From: DASQZK01 sp963809925
GTDB lineage: Bacteria; Bacteroidota; Bacteroidia; Bacteroidales; GCA-2748055
Assembly (NCBI GenBank): GCA_963809925.1
Contig: CAWELH010000005.1
Location: 62,001-126,000, forward strand
Direction of reading: 5' to 3'
Length of the DNA: 64,000 nucleotides
Positions 34,368-44,099 of this stretch are shown piece after piece; position 1 is the first letter of the stretch; each line of letters opens with the position of its first letter. The translations under genes were made by a program, and so were the position numbers. The notes beneath the pieces were generated by a model. That model worked only from the letters and a program-made list of their open reading frames with translations. It did not search any database and had not been told where the DNA came from.

Positions 34368-36597
34368 CGGCTGATAGTTTAAATGAAGCTTCCTGAACAT
34401 CGTTTGAGTTCGTGCCGACAAAGACATTGAAATCACCTGCCTCGGCAACAAAATCCATCTTGTCATTGAAGAAGCGAAGATCGTCAGAGGTCAGTTCAAA
34501 GCTAACCTCCACACTTTCGCCCTTCCTGATCATGACTTTTTTGAATCCCTTCAATTCTTTGACCGGTCTTGTAACGCTCCCAACCAGATCGCGCACGTAC
34601 ATCTGAACCACTTCTTCCCCGTCAAAGTCGCCGGTATTGGTAACCTTTACCGATATCGTCAGGGGCTCGCCAAAGCCAATTTCATTTTTACTGAGGGTAA
34701 TCGCTGAATAAGCAAATGTGGTATAACTTAGCCCGTAGCCGAAAGGATAAAGCGGATCGTTCGGGATATCCAGGTACCTTGATGTAAAGAACTGATCGTC
34801 TTCAAATGGTCTTCCTGTGTTTTTATGATTGTAATATACAGGAATCTGACCCACCGTGAGAGGGATACTGACTGGCAATTTCCCTGAAGGAACATAGTCA
34901 CCGAAGATGACATCAGCAATAGCATCACCGCCTTCAGTACCAAGAAACCATGTTTCGAGGATGGCAGGCATATTGTTTGCTGTCCATTCCATCGTTACCG
35001 GCCTTCCGTTCATAAGGACAACGACAACAGGTTTACCTGTTTTATGAATTTCCCTGATCAGGTCAACCTGTACACCGGGAATGTCAATGTAGGCTCTGGA
35101 ATGCGCTTCACCGCTCATCATCCCGCCTTCCCCAACTGCAAGGATTACTACATCCGCACTGCGGGCGGCAGAAACGGCTTCGGCAAATCCTGTTTTTGAA
35201 TCGCCAGTGATATCGCAGCCTTTGGCATAAATTACCTTTGCATCCGGAACCTTTTTCCCGATCCCGGTCAGGAGGCTTACTGCCTCTTCAGGTCGCCCCT
35301 TGGCACTCCAGTTGGAGAGGAGGTCGGCTTGTGAATCGCCCAGGGGTCCAATTACGGCAATGGTATGCGTCTTTTTTGAGAGCGGAAGTAATTTATCCTC
35401 ATTCTTAAGCAGAACAATAGATTTCCGGGCAATGTCCCTGGCATGATCAACATGTGCCGGAGCAAAAAGCATCTCCTTTTCCCTTTCCGGAGAGCAATAG
35501 CGGTAGGGATCGTCGAACAGTCCCAGTTTAAACTTGATCCGCAGGATTCTCCGCACGGCATCGTCGACCAGTTTTTCGTCCACAACCCCTGATTTCACGA
35601 GTCCAGGCAGGAAATCGAGGTATGATTTCGAACACATATCCATATCACTCCCGGCCTTGATAGCGATCTCAGCTGCACCTTCCCGGTCGGCCGCTACCCC
35701 ATGGTTCACCATTTCGCCAATGCTATTCCAGTCGGAGACTACGAATCCCTTGAATCCCCATTCACCCTTAAGTTTATCCCTTAGAATATACGCATTGCCT
35801 GATGCAGGAATGCCGGCAATTTCATTGAACGAATTCATGAGCGTACCCACTCCTGCATCCACTGCTGCAAGGAAGGGTCTCAGGTAAATTTCATTCAGCG
35901 TGCGCTCCGACATATCGACTGTGTTGTAATCACGTCCTCCTTCAGCGGCACCATAGGCGGCATAATGTTTAGCGCAAGCCACAATGCTGTTGTTATCCGA
36001 TAGATTTTCACCCTGGAAACCTTCAACCCTTGCTTTTGCAACCATACTTCCAAAGAATGGATCCTCTCCGGCACCTTCCATGATCCTGCCCCACCGTGGG
36101 TCCCTGGCGATATCTACCATGGGTGCAAAGGTCCATTGCACACCCTGGGCTGAGGCCTCTATGGCTGCTATACGTGCCGATTCCCTGATGCCGGCCGTAT
36201 CCCAGCTGGCAGCTTCTCCCAGAGGTATCGGGAAAATGGTTCGGTAACCATGGATCACGTCGAGTCCGAAAATCAAGGGAATACCAAGACGGGTATCATT
36301 CACCGCAATCTCCTGTGCTTCCCTGGTTTTATCGGCGCCCACAAGATTCAGGATCGATCCGATCTTTCCGTTACGAAGATCTTTAAAGTCATCTCCCGTT
36401 CCAAGGACAGGTCCGGTAGCTTCCCCCCCGGTGCTGATCTGGTTCATCTGTCCCACCTTTTCCTCTAGTGTCATTTTTGCAAGAACGGAATCCACTCTGC
36501 GTTCAATTTCCTGATCGGCTGACGATATTTCAGGGCCTCTGTTACAGGAAATAATGAGGGTCAATAACCCGGTTAAAAGTACATTCTTATTTATCAT
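34351..36597 (-). CDS. bglX: GH3-family beta-glucosidase, lipoprotein
   Basis: The 748-residue protein (ATG at 36597) starts with a lipoprotein signal ending in LLTLIISC. It has the GH3 N-terminal barrel (GLDVIHGYRTIFPIPLGEA, ACAKHYAAYGAAEGGRDYN), the nucleophile Asp in GFVVSDWNSIGEM, the C-terminal sandwich (VIGPLGDSQADLLSNW, VVVVLMNGRPVTMEW) and the fibronectin-III-like end domain (FAYSAITLSK, VTNTGDFDGEEVVQMYVRD). It releases terminal beta-linked glucose in the periplasm or at the cell surface. An in-frame ATG at 36624 is rejected because it lies inside the predicted -7 box. It is the first gene of the GH3-GH30 unit. Confidence 0.95.
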   Translation of the reverse strand: MINKNVLLTGLLTLIISCNRGPEISSADQEIERRVDSVLAKMTLEEKVGQMNQISTGGEATGPVLGTGDDFKDLRNGKIGSILNLVGADKTREAQEIAVNDTRLGIPLIFGLDVIHGYRTIFPIPLGEAASWDTAGIRESARIAAIEASAQGVQWTFAPMVDIARDPRWGRIMEGAGEDPFFGSMVAKARVEGFQGENLSDNNSIVACAKHYAAYGAAEGGRDYNTVDMSERTLNEIYLRPFLAAVDAGVGTLMNSFNEIAGIPASGNAYILRDKLKGEWGFKGFVVSDWNSIGEMVNHGVAADREGAAEIAIKAGSDMDMCSKSYLDFLPGLVKSGVVDEKLVDDAVRRILRIKFKLGLFDDPYRYCSPEREKEMLFAPAHVDHARDIARKSIVLLKNEDKLLPLSKKTHTIAVIGPLGDSQADLLSNWSAKGRPEEAVSLLTGIGKKVPDAKVIYAKGCDITGDSKTGFAEAVSAARSADVVILAVGEGGMMSGEAHSRAYIDIPGVQVDLIREIHKTGKPVVVVLMNGRPVTMEWTANNMPAILETWFLGTEGGDAIADVIFGDYVPSGKLPVSIPLTVGQIPVYYNHKNTGRPFEDDQFFTSRYLDIPNDPLYPFGYGLSYTTFAYSAITLSKNEIGFGEPLTISVKVTNTGDFDGEEVVQMYVRDLVGSVTRPVKELKGFKKVMIRKGESVEVSFELTSDDLRFFNDKMDFVAEAGDFNVFVGTNSNDVQEASFKLSADDHKK

Positions 36598-36621
36598 GCT
36601 TCTGATTTTTTCTATTGCCGC

Positions 36622-36653
36622 CAAAGATAGTAAAGCCGGTGGCTAAAATGAAA
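36622..36653 (-). promoter_or_regulatory. Promoter of the GH3-GH30 unit
   Basis: On the minus strand TATCTTTG (36622-36629) is a perfect -7 box, with TTTC (36650-36653) 20 bp upstream as an imperfect -33. It places the transcript start a few bases before the ATG at 36597 and decides between the two candidate starts. Confidence 0.5.
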
Positions 36654-36702
36654 CAATACTAGTTTACTCTTTTTAATTGTAATTTACGGTCAGTGTTGTG
36701 TA

Positions 36703-39141
36703 TTAACCCATTATAACTTCAACCTCATTTACAGTGTTTTCGGATTGGACCGGGATAATTCCTGATTTCAAAATTTTTCCATTCAGGGTTATCGATTTAA
36801 TGCCTTTGCTGACACCTCCGGGGTTTAAAACTTTGATATGGTAAACTGAACCTCGGAATTTCCTGGTAACGGTAAAACCTTTCCATTTACCGGGGATACA
36901 AGGATCAATTTTCAGGCCGTCAAAAACAGGCTGAATGCCAAGAATATAACGACTAATCGCATAAAAATTCCAGGCTGCGGTACCCGTCAGCCATGAGTTT
37001 TTTGCTTCTCCGGGACGGTAAGCATCTTTACCGGCGATCATCTGTGAATATACGTATGGTTCTGTTTTATGAAGATCGCTAATCTCCTCGAGGTAAGAAG
37101 GCGCAATCTTGCTGTAGTATTCGAATGCCCTATTTCCGTTGCCAAGTATTGTCTCTGCGATCATGATCCATGGATTATTGTGGCAGAAGATCCCAGCATT
37201 CTCTTTATATCCGGGAGGATAGCTGGTGATCTCGCCCATCTCAATGTGATATCTGGTAAATGCCGGGTTGTTCAAAACGATGCCATATTCACAGTCGAGG
37301 TGTTTTTTGACTGAATCCATTGCTTTTTGTGCCCTTCCATCCTCTCTGCCAATACCGGCCATGACACAGAACCCCTGGGGTTCAATAAATATCTTGCCCT
37401 CCTCATTTTTTGAGGATCCGACAGGTTCACCAAAATGATTATAGGCACGCAGAAACCATTCTCCGTCCCATCCGGCTTCGTCAATGGCAAGCTTCATCCT
37501 TGCAATCTGTTGTCGTGCTGAATCCGCTTCATCCATCAGCCCAAGCTTTTCACATAACGAAACATATTCCTCTCCATAGAATACGAACATCCCGGCGATC
37601 AATACCGATTCGGCCTTTCCCCCTTCCCTGTTCTCCGTTGTCTGGTAAGACTCATCAGGGTCATTGCTGAAACAGTTCAGATTCAGACAATCGTTCCAAT
37701 CTGCACGTCCGATCAACGGCAACTGGTTTGATCCAAGGTTATCCACAACGTGGTTGAACGAACGCTTGAGATGCTCGAGCAAGGGAGCCGCAGTGGATTC
37801 ATCATTATTAAAGGGCACGTTTTCGTCAAGAATGGAATAGTCGCCGGTTTCCCTGACATATGCAACGGTTGATCCGATAAGCCAGAGAGGATCGTCGTTA
37901 AAATTTCCGCCGATCTCGCTGTTTCCTTTTTTTGTGAGCGGCTGGTACTGATGCCAGGCTCCGCCGTCTTCAAGTTGCGTGGCCGCCAGATCGAGGATCC
38001 GTTCACGGGCTTTCGCCGGGATCTGATGAACAAAACCAAGCAAGTCCTGGTTGGAGTCCCTGAATCCCATCCCCCGGCCGATGCCGGATTCGAAGAAAGA
38101 AGCGCTTCGCGACATCTGAAAGGTGATCATGCATTGATAGGGATTCCATGTGTTGACCATCCGCATCAGTCTTTTATCCTCATGTACCAGCTGCCAGGTT
38201 GAAAGAATATCATCCCAGTACGACTTCAGATTATTGAATGCCATTTCGACCGCTTTAGCAGATCCATAATCCTTGATGATCTTTTCAGCATTTTCCTTAT
38301 TGATCACTCCTTTCGATGCCCATTTCTTTTCCTCATCATTTTCAACATAACCCAAAACAAATACAAGATCGCGGCTTTCCCCTGGTTCGAGGGAAATATC
38401 AAGACAATGTGATGCGATGGGTGACCAGCCATGAGCGATCGTATCTGAGGATTTGCCGGTAAATACTGAATCCGGACGTTCGAAGCCATTATACATACCC
38501 ATGAATGCATCCCTTTCGGTATCAAAACCCTGAACTGGTGCATTTACCGAATAAAATGCATAGTGATCACGCCGCTCCCTGTATTCCGTTTTATGATAAA
38601 TGACTGAACCTTTCACCTCAACCTCCCCGGTACTGAAATTCCGCTGAAAGTTCGTCATATCATCCTGAGCATTCCACAAACACCATTCGACGAAAGAAAA
38701 GAATTTAAAATCGCGGATCTTTCTTGTATTGTTGGTGAGACGCACCCTCTGTATTTCAGCATCTGTTCCCAGAGGAACCATATACAGCACCTCACAGCTC
38801 AGACCATTGAGTTCGCTCCTGATTTTTGTGTAACTCAGTCCGTGTCTGCATTCGTAAAAGTCCAACCTGGTTTTCACCGGTTTCCAACCGGGCGACCACA
38901 TTACAAGGTCATTTTCGCGGATGTAGAAATATTTTCCACCGGAATCAACGGGGACATCATTGTACCTGTAGCGTGTTAGTCTCCGGAGCCTGGGATCCTT
39001 GTAAAAGCTGTATCCCCCGGCCGTATTTGAAATAAGGGAATGAAAATGATCATTCCCCAGGTAATTGATCCAGGGGTAAGGGGTTTCGGGAGTGGTGATG
39101 ACATACTCCCGGTTCTTGTCATCAAAATAACCGTATTTCAT
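36703..39141 (-). CDS. Cellobiose phosphorylase (GH94)
   Basis: The enzyme splits cellobiose with phosphate into glucose 1-phosphate and glucose in the cytoplasm, saving an ATP. The 812-residue protein has the full GH94 layout: N-terminal beta-sandwich (MKYGYFDDKNREYVITTPET, YPWINYLGNDHFHSL), helical linker, (alpha/alpha)6 barrel with ESGIGRGMGFRDSNQDLLG, the catalytic acid Asp484 in LIGRADWNDCLNLN, and EAKNSWLTGTAAWNF. From memory the sequence resembles Cellulomonas gilvus cellobiose phosphorylase along its whole length, better than laminaribiose or chitobiose phosphorylases. It has no signal peptide. It lies upstream of bglX on the same strand, 78 bp from the bglX promoter region, and is probably separately transcribed. 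Confidence 0.94.
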   Translation of the reverse strand: MKYGYFDDKNREYVITTPETPYPWINYLGNDHFHSLISNTAGGYSFYKDPRLRRLTRYRYNDVPVDSGGKYFYIRENDLVMWSPGWKPVKTRLDFYECRHGLSYTKIRSELNGLSCEVLYMVPLGTDAEIQRVRLTNNTRKIRDFKFFSFVEWCLWNAQDDMTNFQRNFSTGEVEVKGSVIYHKTEYRERRDHYAFYSVNAPVQGFDTERDAFMGMYNGFERPDSVFTGKSSDTIAHGWSPIASHCLDISLEPGESRDLVFVLGYVENDEEKKWASKGVINKENAEKIIKDYGSAKAVEMAFNNLKSYWDDILSTWQLVHEDKRLMRMVNTWNPYQCMITFQMSRSASFFESGIGRGMGFRDSNQDLLGFVHQIPAKARERILDLAATQLEDGGAWHQYQPLTKKGNSEIGGNFNDDPLWLIGSTVAYVRETGDYSILDENVPFNNDESTAAPLLEHLKRSFNHVVDNLGSNQLPLIGRADWNDCLNLNCFSNDPDESYQTTENREGGKAESVLIAGMFVFYGEEYVSLCEKLGLMDEADSARQQIARMKLAIDEAGWDGEWFLRAYNHFGEPVGSSKNEEGKIFIEPQGFCVMAGIGREDGRAQKAMDSVKKHLDCEYGIVLNNPAFTRYHIEMGEITSYPPGYKENAGIFCHNNPWIMIAETILGNGNRAFEYYSKIAPSYLEEISDLHKTEPYVYSQMIAGKDAYRPGEAKNSWLTGTAAWNFYAISRYILGIQPVFDGLKIDPCIPGKWKGFTVTRKFRGSVYHIKVLNPGGVSKGIKSITLNGKILKSGIIPVQSENTVNEVEVIMG

Positions 39142-39179
39142 AATCTATTTATATTTAGGCATGAGTTAAAATGCTGAAC

Positions 39180-39890
39180 TCAGCGTTCCCCGCTGAATCC
39201 TTTGACTTCTTTCAGGATGTCCTCCAGGTAGTCGGCCTGGATTTGTTGTATCTCGAGCAGCCGCTTGTTCTGATGATCGATGAGATGATCCATCTTTTCG
39301 TTCAGAATACGGATTTCCAGTTCGGCCTTGAGGTTGACCTTATAATCATGCTCGCTTCGCTGACGGTCTTTTTGTTCCTGCCTGTTCTGACTCATCATTA
39401 TGATGGGAGCCTGGATGGCAGCAAGACACGATAGAATGAGATTCAGCAGGATGAAGGGATAAGGATCAAATGCTGAAGTTGTCAGGGCGATAACATTAAT
39501 AGCCATCCAGATAAGGATAAAGGCAAAAAAGATGATGATAAACGTCCAGCTTCCGCCAAAGATGGCGATATGGTCAGCGATGCGCTGACCAAATGTTAAT
39601 TTTTCATTTATCGTATCTTCAATGTTTTCTGACAGTATCTTACTATGTGTAATGGCTTCAACAACTTCAGATTCAAGGGCATCCGCCTCCCCGGTTTCTT
39701 CCTTTATCAGACTGGTGAGATATTGCTTTCTGTATACATTCAGCTCAGAAATAGAAATAAAGGATTCCACGGTAAAATCAGGGTAGTCCTTTTTAATTAG
39801 TTGAAAAATAGTTCCTCGCAGCATGTCGCCACGGTAGGCTTCAGACGCAGGGACACTTTTTTTTGAGATGTGGCTGATTACATTTTCCAT
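39180..39890 (-). CDS. DUF1003-domain membrane protein
   Basis: The 236-residue protein has a soluble N-terminal part (about 1-90) and the DUF1003 core with two membrane segments (SWTFIIIFFAFILIWMAINV and PFILLNLILSCLAAIQAPII, about 115-165). A long charged coiled coil follows (QNRQEQKDRQRSEHDYKV to the end). The family pattern FGQRIADHIAIFGGSW and IMMSQNRQ is clear. Function of the family is unknown. It is the nearest gene upstream of the cellobiose phosphorylase (38 bp), which may be co-transcribed with it, but no functional link is evident. Confidence 0.88.
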   Translation of the reverse strand: MENVISHISKKSVPASEAYRGDMLRGTIFQLIKKDYPDFTVESFISISELNVYRKQYLTSLIKEETGEADALESEVVEAITHSKILSENIEDTINEKLTFGQRIADHIAIFGGSWTFIIIFFAFILIWMAINVIALTTSAFDPYPFILLNLILSCLAAIQAPIIMMSQNRQEQKDRQRSEHDYKVNLKAELEIRILNEKMDHLIDHQNKRLLEIQQIQADYLEDILKEVKGFSGER

Positions 39891-40158
39891 TATTTGTATT
39901 GCCTATAATTGAGTTCAGGGCTAAAGCAGCTCAAGGAAAAACGAATATTTGCAGGCGAATAAAGATAATGAATTATAGGTAATGAGGAAAGGAGATATGT
40001 CACTGATATGTGGATTCCTGAACAGCTGTCTGAGGATAAGGATAAATATGAAATCACATCCTGTTCTGTTATTGGACCGGGGGGCCGGCCTCTGTAGCCC
40101 GCGGCGGCAGAGTATATCAGGCCTGTTAATATAAAAAGATGAATAAAGTAGCGATGCT
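39891..40158. other. Intergenic region between divergent units
   Basis: No gene is supported here. The stretch around 40075-40105 is unusually GC-rich for this window (GGGGGGCCGGCC nearby) but forms no convincing long stem and has no T-run. The promoter for the lipoprotein-peptidase unit begins right after it. Confidence 0.4.
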
Positions 40159-40191
40159 ATTGACAATCAATGATCTTCAGATGTACATTTG
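40159..40191 (+). promoter_or_regulatory. Promoter of the lipoprotein-M64 peptidase unit
   Basis: ATTG (TTG at 40160-40162), a 21-bp spacer and TACATTTG (40184-40191) match the Bacteroidota promoter pattern. The leader to the ATG at 40415 would be about 215 nt, long enough to hold regulation; I see no known riboswitch in it. Confidence 0.5.
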
Positions 40192-40414
40192 AATTCAGTT
40201 TCAAAAAATAAATAGCAAAACCACGAATTCAGTGCGTACCTCCACACTGTTCAGGAAGATTAATCAGACATTGTCTGTAATCGAAAAATTGATTAAATTG
40301 TACCTACAACAAACGGTTTTTTTCATATATCGAAAATTATTACGAATTCCTGGAGATAGTTGCAACATATATTGAGAAGTAGTGCCATGAAAAATTTCCT
40401 GTTTTTTCCATTGT

Positions 40415-40936
40415 ATGAAATATCTTAAATCAAATAGCAGGGTTGTATTGTTTCTGCTGCTGATAGTTGTCTTGCAAAGTGCGTGTCAGAACAGCCGGAA
40501 ACTGATGTCGGGGCAGTCGGGGCCTGGTGTCAGTAATGAAGATGCAGGCCCGGCGCAAATAATTTTTCTTATCTATTCTGCCGAAACAACAAATGATACC
40601 GACATGTTTAGTATCCACCTCATTGAAAAAACGATTTCAGCGGGTAAAATAAAAGAGCCCTACCCGGTGCCTGTTTCACCTTCGATAAATGATCTTGAAT
40701 ACACTATTTATGATAAAGATGATCATGTCATCTTTCATAACTATTTACCTGATCCGTTAAAGAAAACTGTGGAGTATGCTGATTCATCCGGAGTATTGAA
40801 TCAAAATGAAATTACCTTGAAGAATGCTGAATTTTTCCTGCGTTTTCAGCTGGAACCTGATGCAGGATATATCGTTATCGCAAAATATAACGGGCCACAT
40901 GAAGAGAATTTTCATCTCTTAACTACCAAATTATGA
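40415..40936 (+). CDS. Hypothetical lipoprotein
   Basis: The 173-residue protein has a lipoprotein signal (VVLFLLLIVVLQSAC, Cys at about 24). The mature part resembles a beta-sandwich: AQIIFLIYSA, MFSIHLIEKTISAGKIK, a central DDHVIFHNYLPDP stretch and a final strand AGYIVIAKYNGP. No catalytic motif is visible. Its stop overlaps the start of the M64 peptidase gene by 4 bp (ATGA), so the two are translationally coupled and may work together, for example as a surface partner or inhibitor of the peptidase; that role is a guess. Confidence 0.75.
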   Translation: MKYLKSNSRVVLFLLLIVVLQSACQNSRKLMSGQSGPGVSNEDAGPAQIIFLIYSAETTNDTDMFSIHLIEKTISAGKIKEPYPVPVSPSINDLEYTIYDKDDHVIFHNYLPDPLKKTVEYADSSGVLNQNEITLKNAEFFLRFQLEPDAGYIVIAKYNGPHEENFHLLTTKL

Positions 40937-43581
40937 TTTATCATGTAGTTAGGTCAACATCATGGATTATCCTTTCCATCCTGATTTTTATTCAGCCTTC
41001 TGTTTTCGCACAGGTATTTGATGTTGACACGCTGCTATGGAGCGGTGATACTGAACGGATGATAAATGTTGTCATCCTTGGCGATGGCTATCAGAGTCAG
41101 GAATTAGCCAAATTTAAGGATGATGCAGGAAATGTAAGCGATAATTTCTTTCTGGAAAAGCCGTTCTCAGAATACAAAGATTTTTTTAATGTATTTGCCA
41201 TTGAAGTGCCCTCGAATGAATCCGGTGCTGCACTGAGTCCAAATGCGCTGATTGACAATTATTACGGTAGCAGCTTTGGATACGCCGGGATCGACCGTCT
41301 GCTGTATCCTTCCAAGATTTCAAAAATCGTGAATGTCCTTGCCACGAATTTCCCGATGTACGATGTCGTCATAATGCTGGTAAATTCAACAAAGTATGGC
41401 GGTTCAGGCGGCTGGTTGGCCACTGCATCCACGCATCCAGCGGTTATTGAACTGGTTCTCCATGAATCAGCCCATTCATTTGCCAACTTGGCTGATGAGT
41501 ATTGGGCTGGTCCGCAGTATGCGAGGGAAGCACTTAACATGACTCAAGAGACGGATCCTGCTATAGTGAGATGGAAAAACTGGTATGGCGATTTTGGTAT
41601 CGGAATATACCCTTACGAGGAATCACCCACGTGGTACAGGCCGCATCAGGGATGCAAGATGCGGTTTCTTGGATCTGATTACTGTTCCGTATGTTGTGAA
41701 GCGATCATCGAGCGAATCCATTCCCTGGCTTCTCCCCTTAACTCCTATTCCCCTGATAATCTTAATATTAAAGCACCAGTTTATCCAATGGAATTCAACA
41801 TTGACCTGTTGAAACCCGAACCAAACACCCTGCAGATTACATGGAAGTTAAACGGCATGGATCTTAATATCAGAACGGATTCAATTACAATCAATTCACA
41901 TTATAAGACAGGTTATCCGGATACACTTTTAGTTAACATTGTCGATACCACGGTCCTTGTCCGGGTGGAAGATCATGCATCCAAACATTTTCAATCATTG
42001 ACATGGACGATGGATGATCCCTTTGTACCTGAACTGAGTGTCTCTCCTACTTCGCAAACTGTAGCTGCCGCCGCCGGTGAGGCAGTGTTTACGGTAACAT
42101 CAAATATTGAATGGGTGGTGAATGAAAATGCGGACTGGCTCGGCGCCGTTAAAAATGACTCAACAGGTATAACCGTGACATGGGATGAAAATCCCCTGGT
42201 TGTTCCAAGATCTGCAGAGATCACACTTTCGGGTGAAAGTGTTACGCCCCGGATCATAACCATTGAGCAGGAAGGTGCTCTGCCAATACTAAGTGTCTCT
42301 CCAGATTTTCTGCCTGTTGGCGCAGAAGGCGGTGAGATTCAGTTCGTGGTGACGTCGAACATCGACTGGGCGGCAATGGATTCTTCAACATGGCTGACTG
42401 CAGCTAAAACCAGTTCTACTTTGCTCACGGTATCTTGTGATGAGAATACCTCGGTAGAGAAGCGTTCTACTGAAATCACACTAACTGGTGAAGGTACTGA
42501 ATCACAAATCATTACAGTTGAACAGGAAGGAGCCACGCCGATACTCGTCGTATCACCGGAGTTACATACTCTGGATGCAGCCGGAGGGCAGGCTGAATTT
42601 ATGGTGACCTCAAATATTGACTGGACAGCTGAAGAAAATGCAGAATGGATGACTATTGAAGAAACTGCTCCCGACAACCTGACCGTAACCTGTGAGGAGA
42701 ATTTGAGCATTTATTCCAGGTCTGCTGAAATCACGCTTACGGGAGCAGGAGTTGCAAGATTGGTTGTCGCAGTGGAACAGGAAGGTGCCGAGCCCGTACT
42801 GGAAGTTTTACCGGGCATTCAAACAATTAACGCTACCGGGGGACAGCTTGAGTTCCTCGTGAATTCTAATTTTGACTGGACGTCAAATGAATCTGCACCA
42901 TGGCTTGAAGTGGTGAAAATCAGTTCTACCCTTCTTACCGTTTTCTGTGATGAGAATTTATCTGTTGAAAAGCGCTCTGCCGGGATTACGCTTACCGGAG
43001 AAGGTGATTTGTCACGGACTTTATCGGTTGAACAGGATGGAGCATCGCCCTATCTAACGGTGTCTCCCTTTGAAATTACAGTTAGTGCCGATGCCGGCAC
43101 GGTGCCAATCACTGTTTCCAGCAATCTACCATGGGAATTCATTGAAACCTCCGACTGGTTGTCCTGTACAAGTGCAGATGACAGTATCCTCACCATATCT
43201 TATGAAGAGAATCCACTTGCTGCCGAACGAACAACAACGATAGATATTTCGTCTGAAATGACGGATCCGTTATCAGTCCTGCTCACCCAGGAAGGAAATA
43301 CCACCTCCACTCAGCCTTCCGGACTGAAAAGCACTCCCGTGAATATTTATCCCAACCCGGTAGATAATATTTTATATATTGTATCAAAAGAAGGCGTATA
43401 TTCAAAAACTATCATATCCATATCAAATGCTTCGGGTAAGGTTATGTACATGAAATCTGAAGATTCCATTTTGCCGGAAGAACGGATCGCACTTGATATT
43501 TCCAAATTTGAAACTGGAATCTACTTCTTGAAAATTGAAAATGCCACGATTATCATCATCCATAAAATAATCAAAAACTAA
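40933..43581 (+). CDS. Secreted M64-family metallopeptidase with BACON repeats and T9SS sorting domain
   Basis: The 882-residue protein has a signal peptide (IILSILIFIQPSVFAQ) and an M64 (IgA peptidase-like) domain, about 30-285, with NVVILGDGYQ and the zinc motif HESAH (177-181) followed by ADEYW. A beta linker comes next, then five BACON domains of 85 residues (368-792, repeat starts at 368, 453, 538, 623 and 708). The C-terminal T9SS sorting domain (about 805-882) has VNIYPNPVDNILYI and FETGIYFLKIE. It should be exported by type IX secretion and anchored or released at the surface; the BACON array may bind glycan or mucin or act as a spacer. The protein target is unknown. Confidence 0.92.
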   Translation: MIYHVVRSTSWIILSILIFIQPSVFAQVFDVDTLLWSGDTERMINVVILGDGYQSQELAKFKDDAGNVSDNFFLEKPFSEYKDFFNVFAIEVPSNESGAALSPNALIDNYYGSSFGYAGIDRLLYPSKISKIVNVLATNFPMYDVVIMLVNSTKYGGSGGWLATASTHPAVIELVLHESAHSFANLADEYWAGPQYAREALNMTQETDPAIVRWKNWYGDFGIGIYPYEESPTWYRPHQGCKMRFLGSDYCSVCCEAIIERIHSLASPLNSYSPDNLNIKAPVYPMEFNIDLLKPEPNTLQITWKLNGMDLNIRTDSITINSHYKTGYPDTLLVNIVDTTVLVRVEDHASKHFQSLTWTMDDPFVPELSVSPTSQTVAAAAGEAVFTVTSNIEWVVNENADWLGAVKNDSTGITVTWDENPLVVPRSAEITLSGESVTPRIITIEQEGALPILSVSPDFLPVGAEGGEIQFVVTSNIDWAAMDSSTWLTAAKTSSTLLTVSCDENTSVEKRSTEITLTGEGTESQIITVEQEGATPILVVSPELHTLDAAGGQAEFMVTSNIDWTAEENAEWMTIEETAPDNLTVTCEENLSIYSRSAEITLTGAGVARLVVAVEQEGAEPVLEVLPGIQTINATGGQLEFLVNSNFDWTSNESAPWLEVVKISSTLLTVFCDENLSVEKRSAGITLTGEGDLSRTLSVEQDGASPYLTVSPFEITVSADAGTVPITVSSNLPWEFIETSDWLSCTSADDSILTISYEENPLAAERTTTIDISSEMTDPLSVLLTQEGNTTSTQPSGLKSTPVNIYPNPVDNILYIVSKEGVYSKTIISISNASGKVMYMKSEDSILPEERIALDISKFETGIYFLKIENATIIIIHKIIKN
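42034..43308 (+). repeat. Five in-frame tandem BACON-encoding repeats, 255-bp period
   Basis: Five repeats start at 42034, 42289, 42544, 42799 and 43054, exactly 255 bp (85 codons) apart with no insertion or deletion. Each encodes a strand of the type L-x-V-x-P, then G-x-x-x-F-x-V-x-S-N, a conserved Trp, DEN-like and EITLTGEG-like stretches, and V-E-Q-E-G-A. Nucleotide identity between units has clearly decayed, so the register has been kept while the sequence drifted. Confidence 0.85.
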
Positions 43582-43582
43582 T

Positions 43583-43846
43583 ATGAGAATCATTTTTTTT
43601 AAGAGTAGTACCAAGATTCCGGATCTCTCCAAACCCGGTAAAAAAAGGCTGTTCCGAACCATGAATATCGTCCTGTTTTCAGGAGGCGTAATCCTTATTG
43701 CAAGCCTGCTCCTCCTGCTGAGCAATCTGGAAAATGCCGATCGTATTATTTTTTATATCATACCTGGATTTTTCATAGGAATGGTTCTCATCATGATCTA
43801 CTATTTCGGTTTCCGTAAACTTAACAACAACACAAAGGATCATTAA
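43583..43846 (+). CDS. Small two-helix membrane protein
   Basis: The 87-residue basic protein has two predicted membrane helices (MNIVLFSGGVILIASLLLLL and IIFYIIPGFFIGMVLIMIYY) and a hydrophilic tail. The ATG is 2 bp after the stop of the M64 peptidase gene, so it is probably the third gene of that unit. It has no motif I recognise; being in the inner membrane it cannot be a direct part of the exported protein. Confidence 0.65.
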   Translation: MRIIFFKSSTKIPDLSKPGKKRLFRTMNIVLFSGGVILIASLLLLLSNLENADRIIFYIIPGFFIGMVLIMIYYFGFRKLNNNTKDH

Positions 43847-44099
43847 AAGCAAATCTTGCAAAAATCCTGCATTTTCTAATAAAAAGGGCCAGCTACTGCG
43901 CCTAACCCCGTTCACAGCCAGAGCCCGGCCTTTTCCATTCTAGCCGGCAGAAACAGTCTGCAAATTTTCCCGGAGAATTTTTAAATTCTGTGGTTCTGTA
44001 TCCCTACGGGAACAATCGTGAACTTCCCCTGTTACCATCTTTGATAGCCTGTCCAAAACGGGATAATATTTATATGTATCTTGTTTAAACATCACAATC

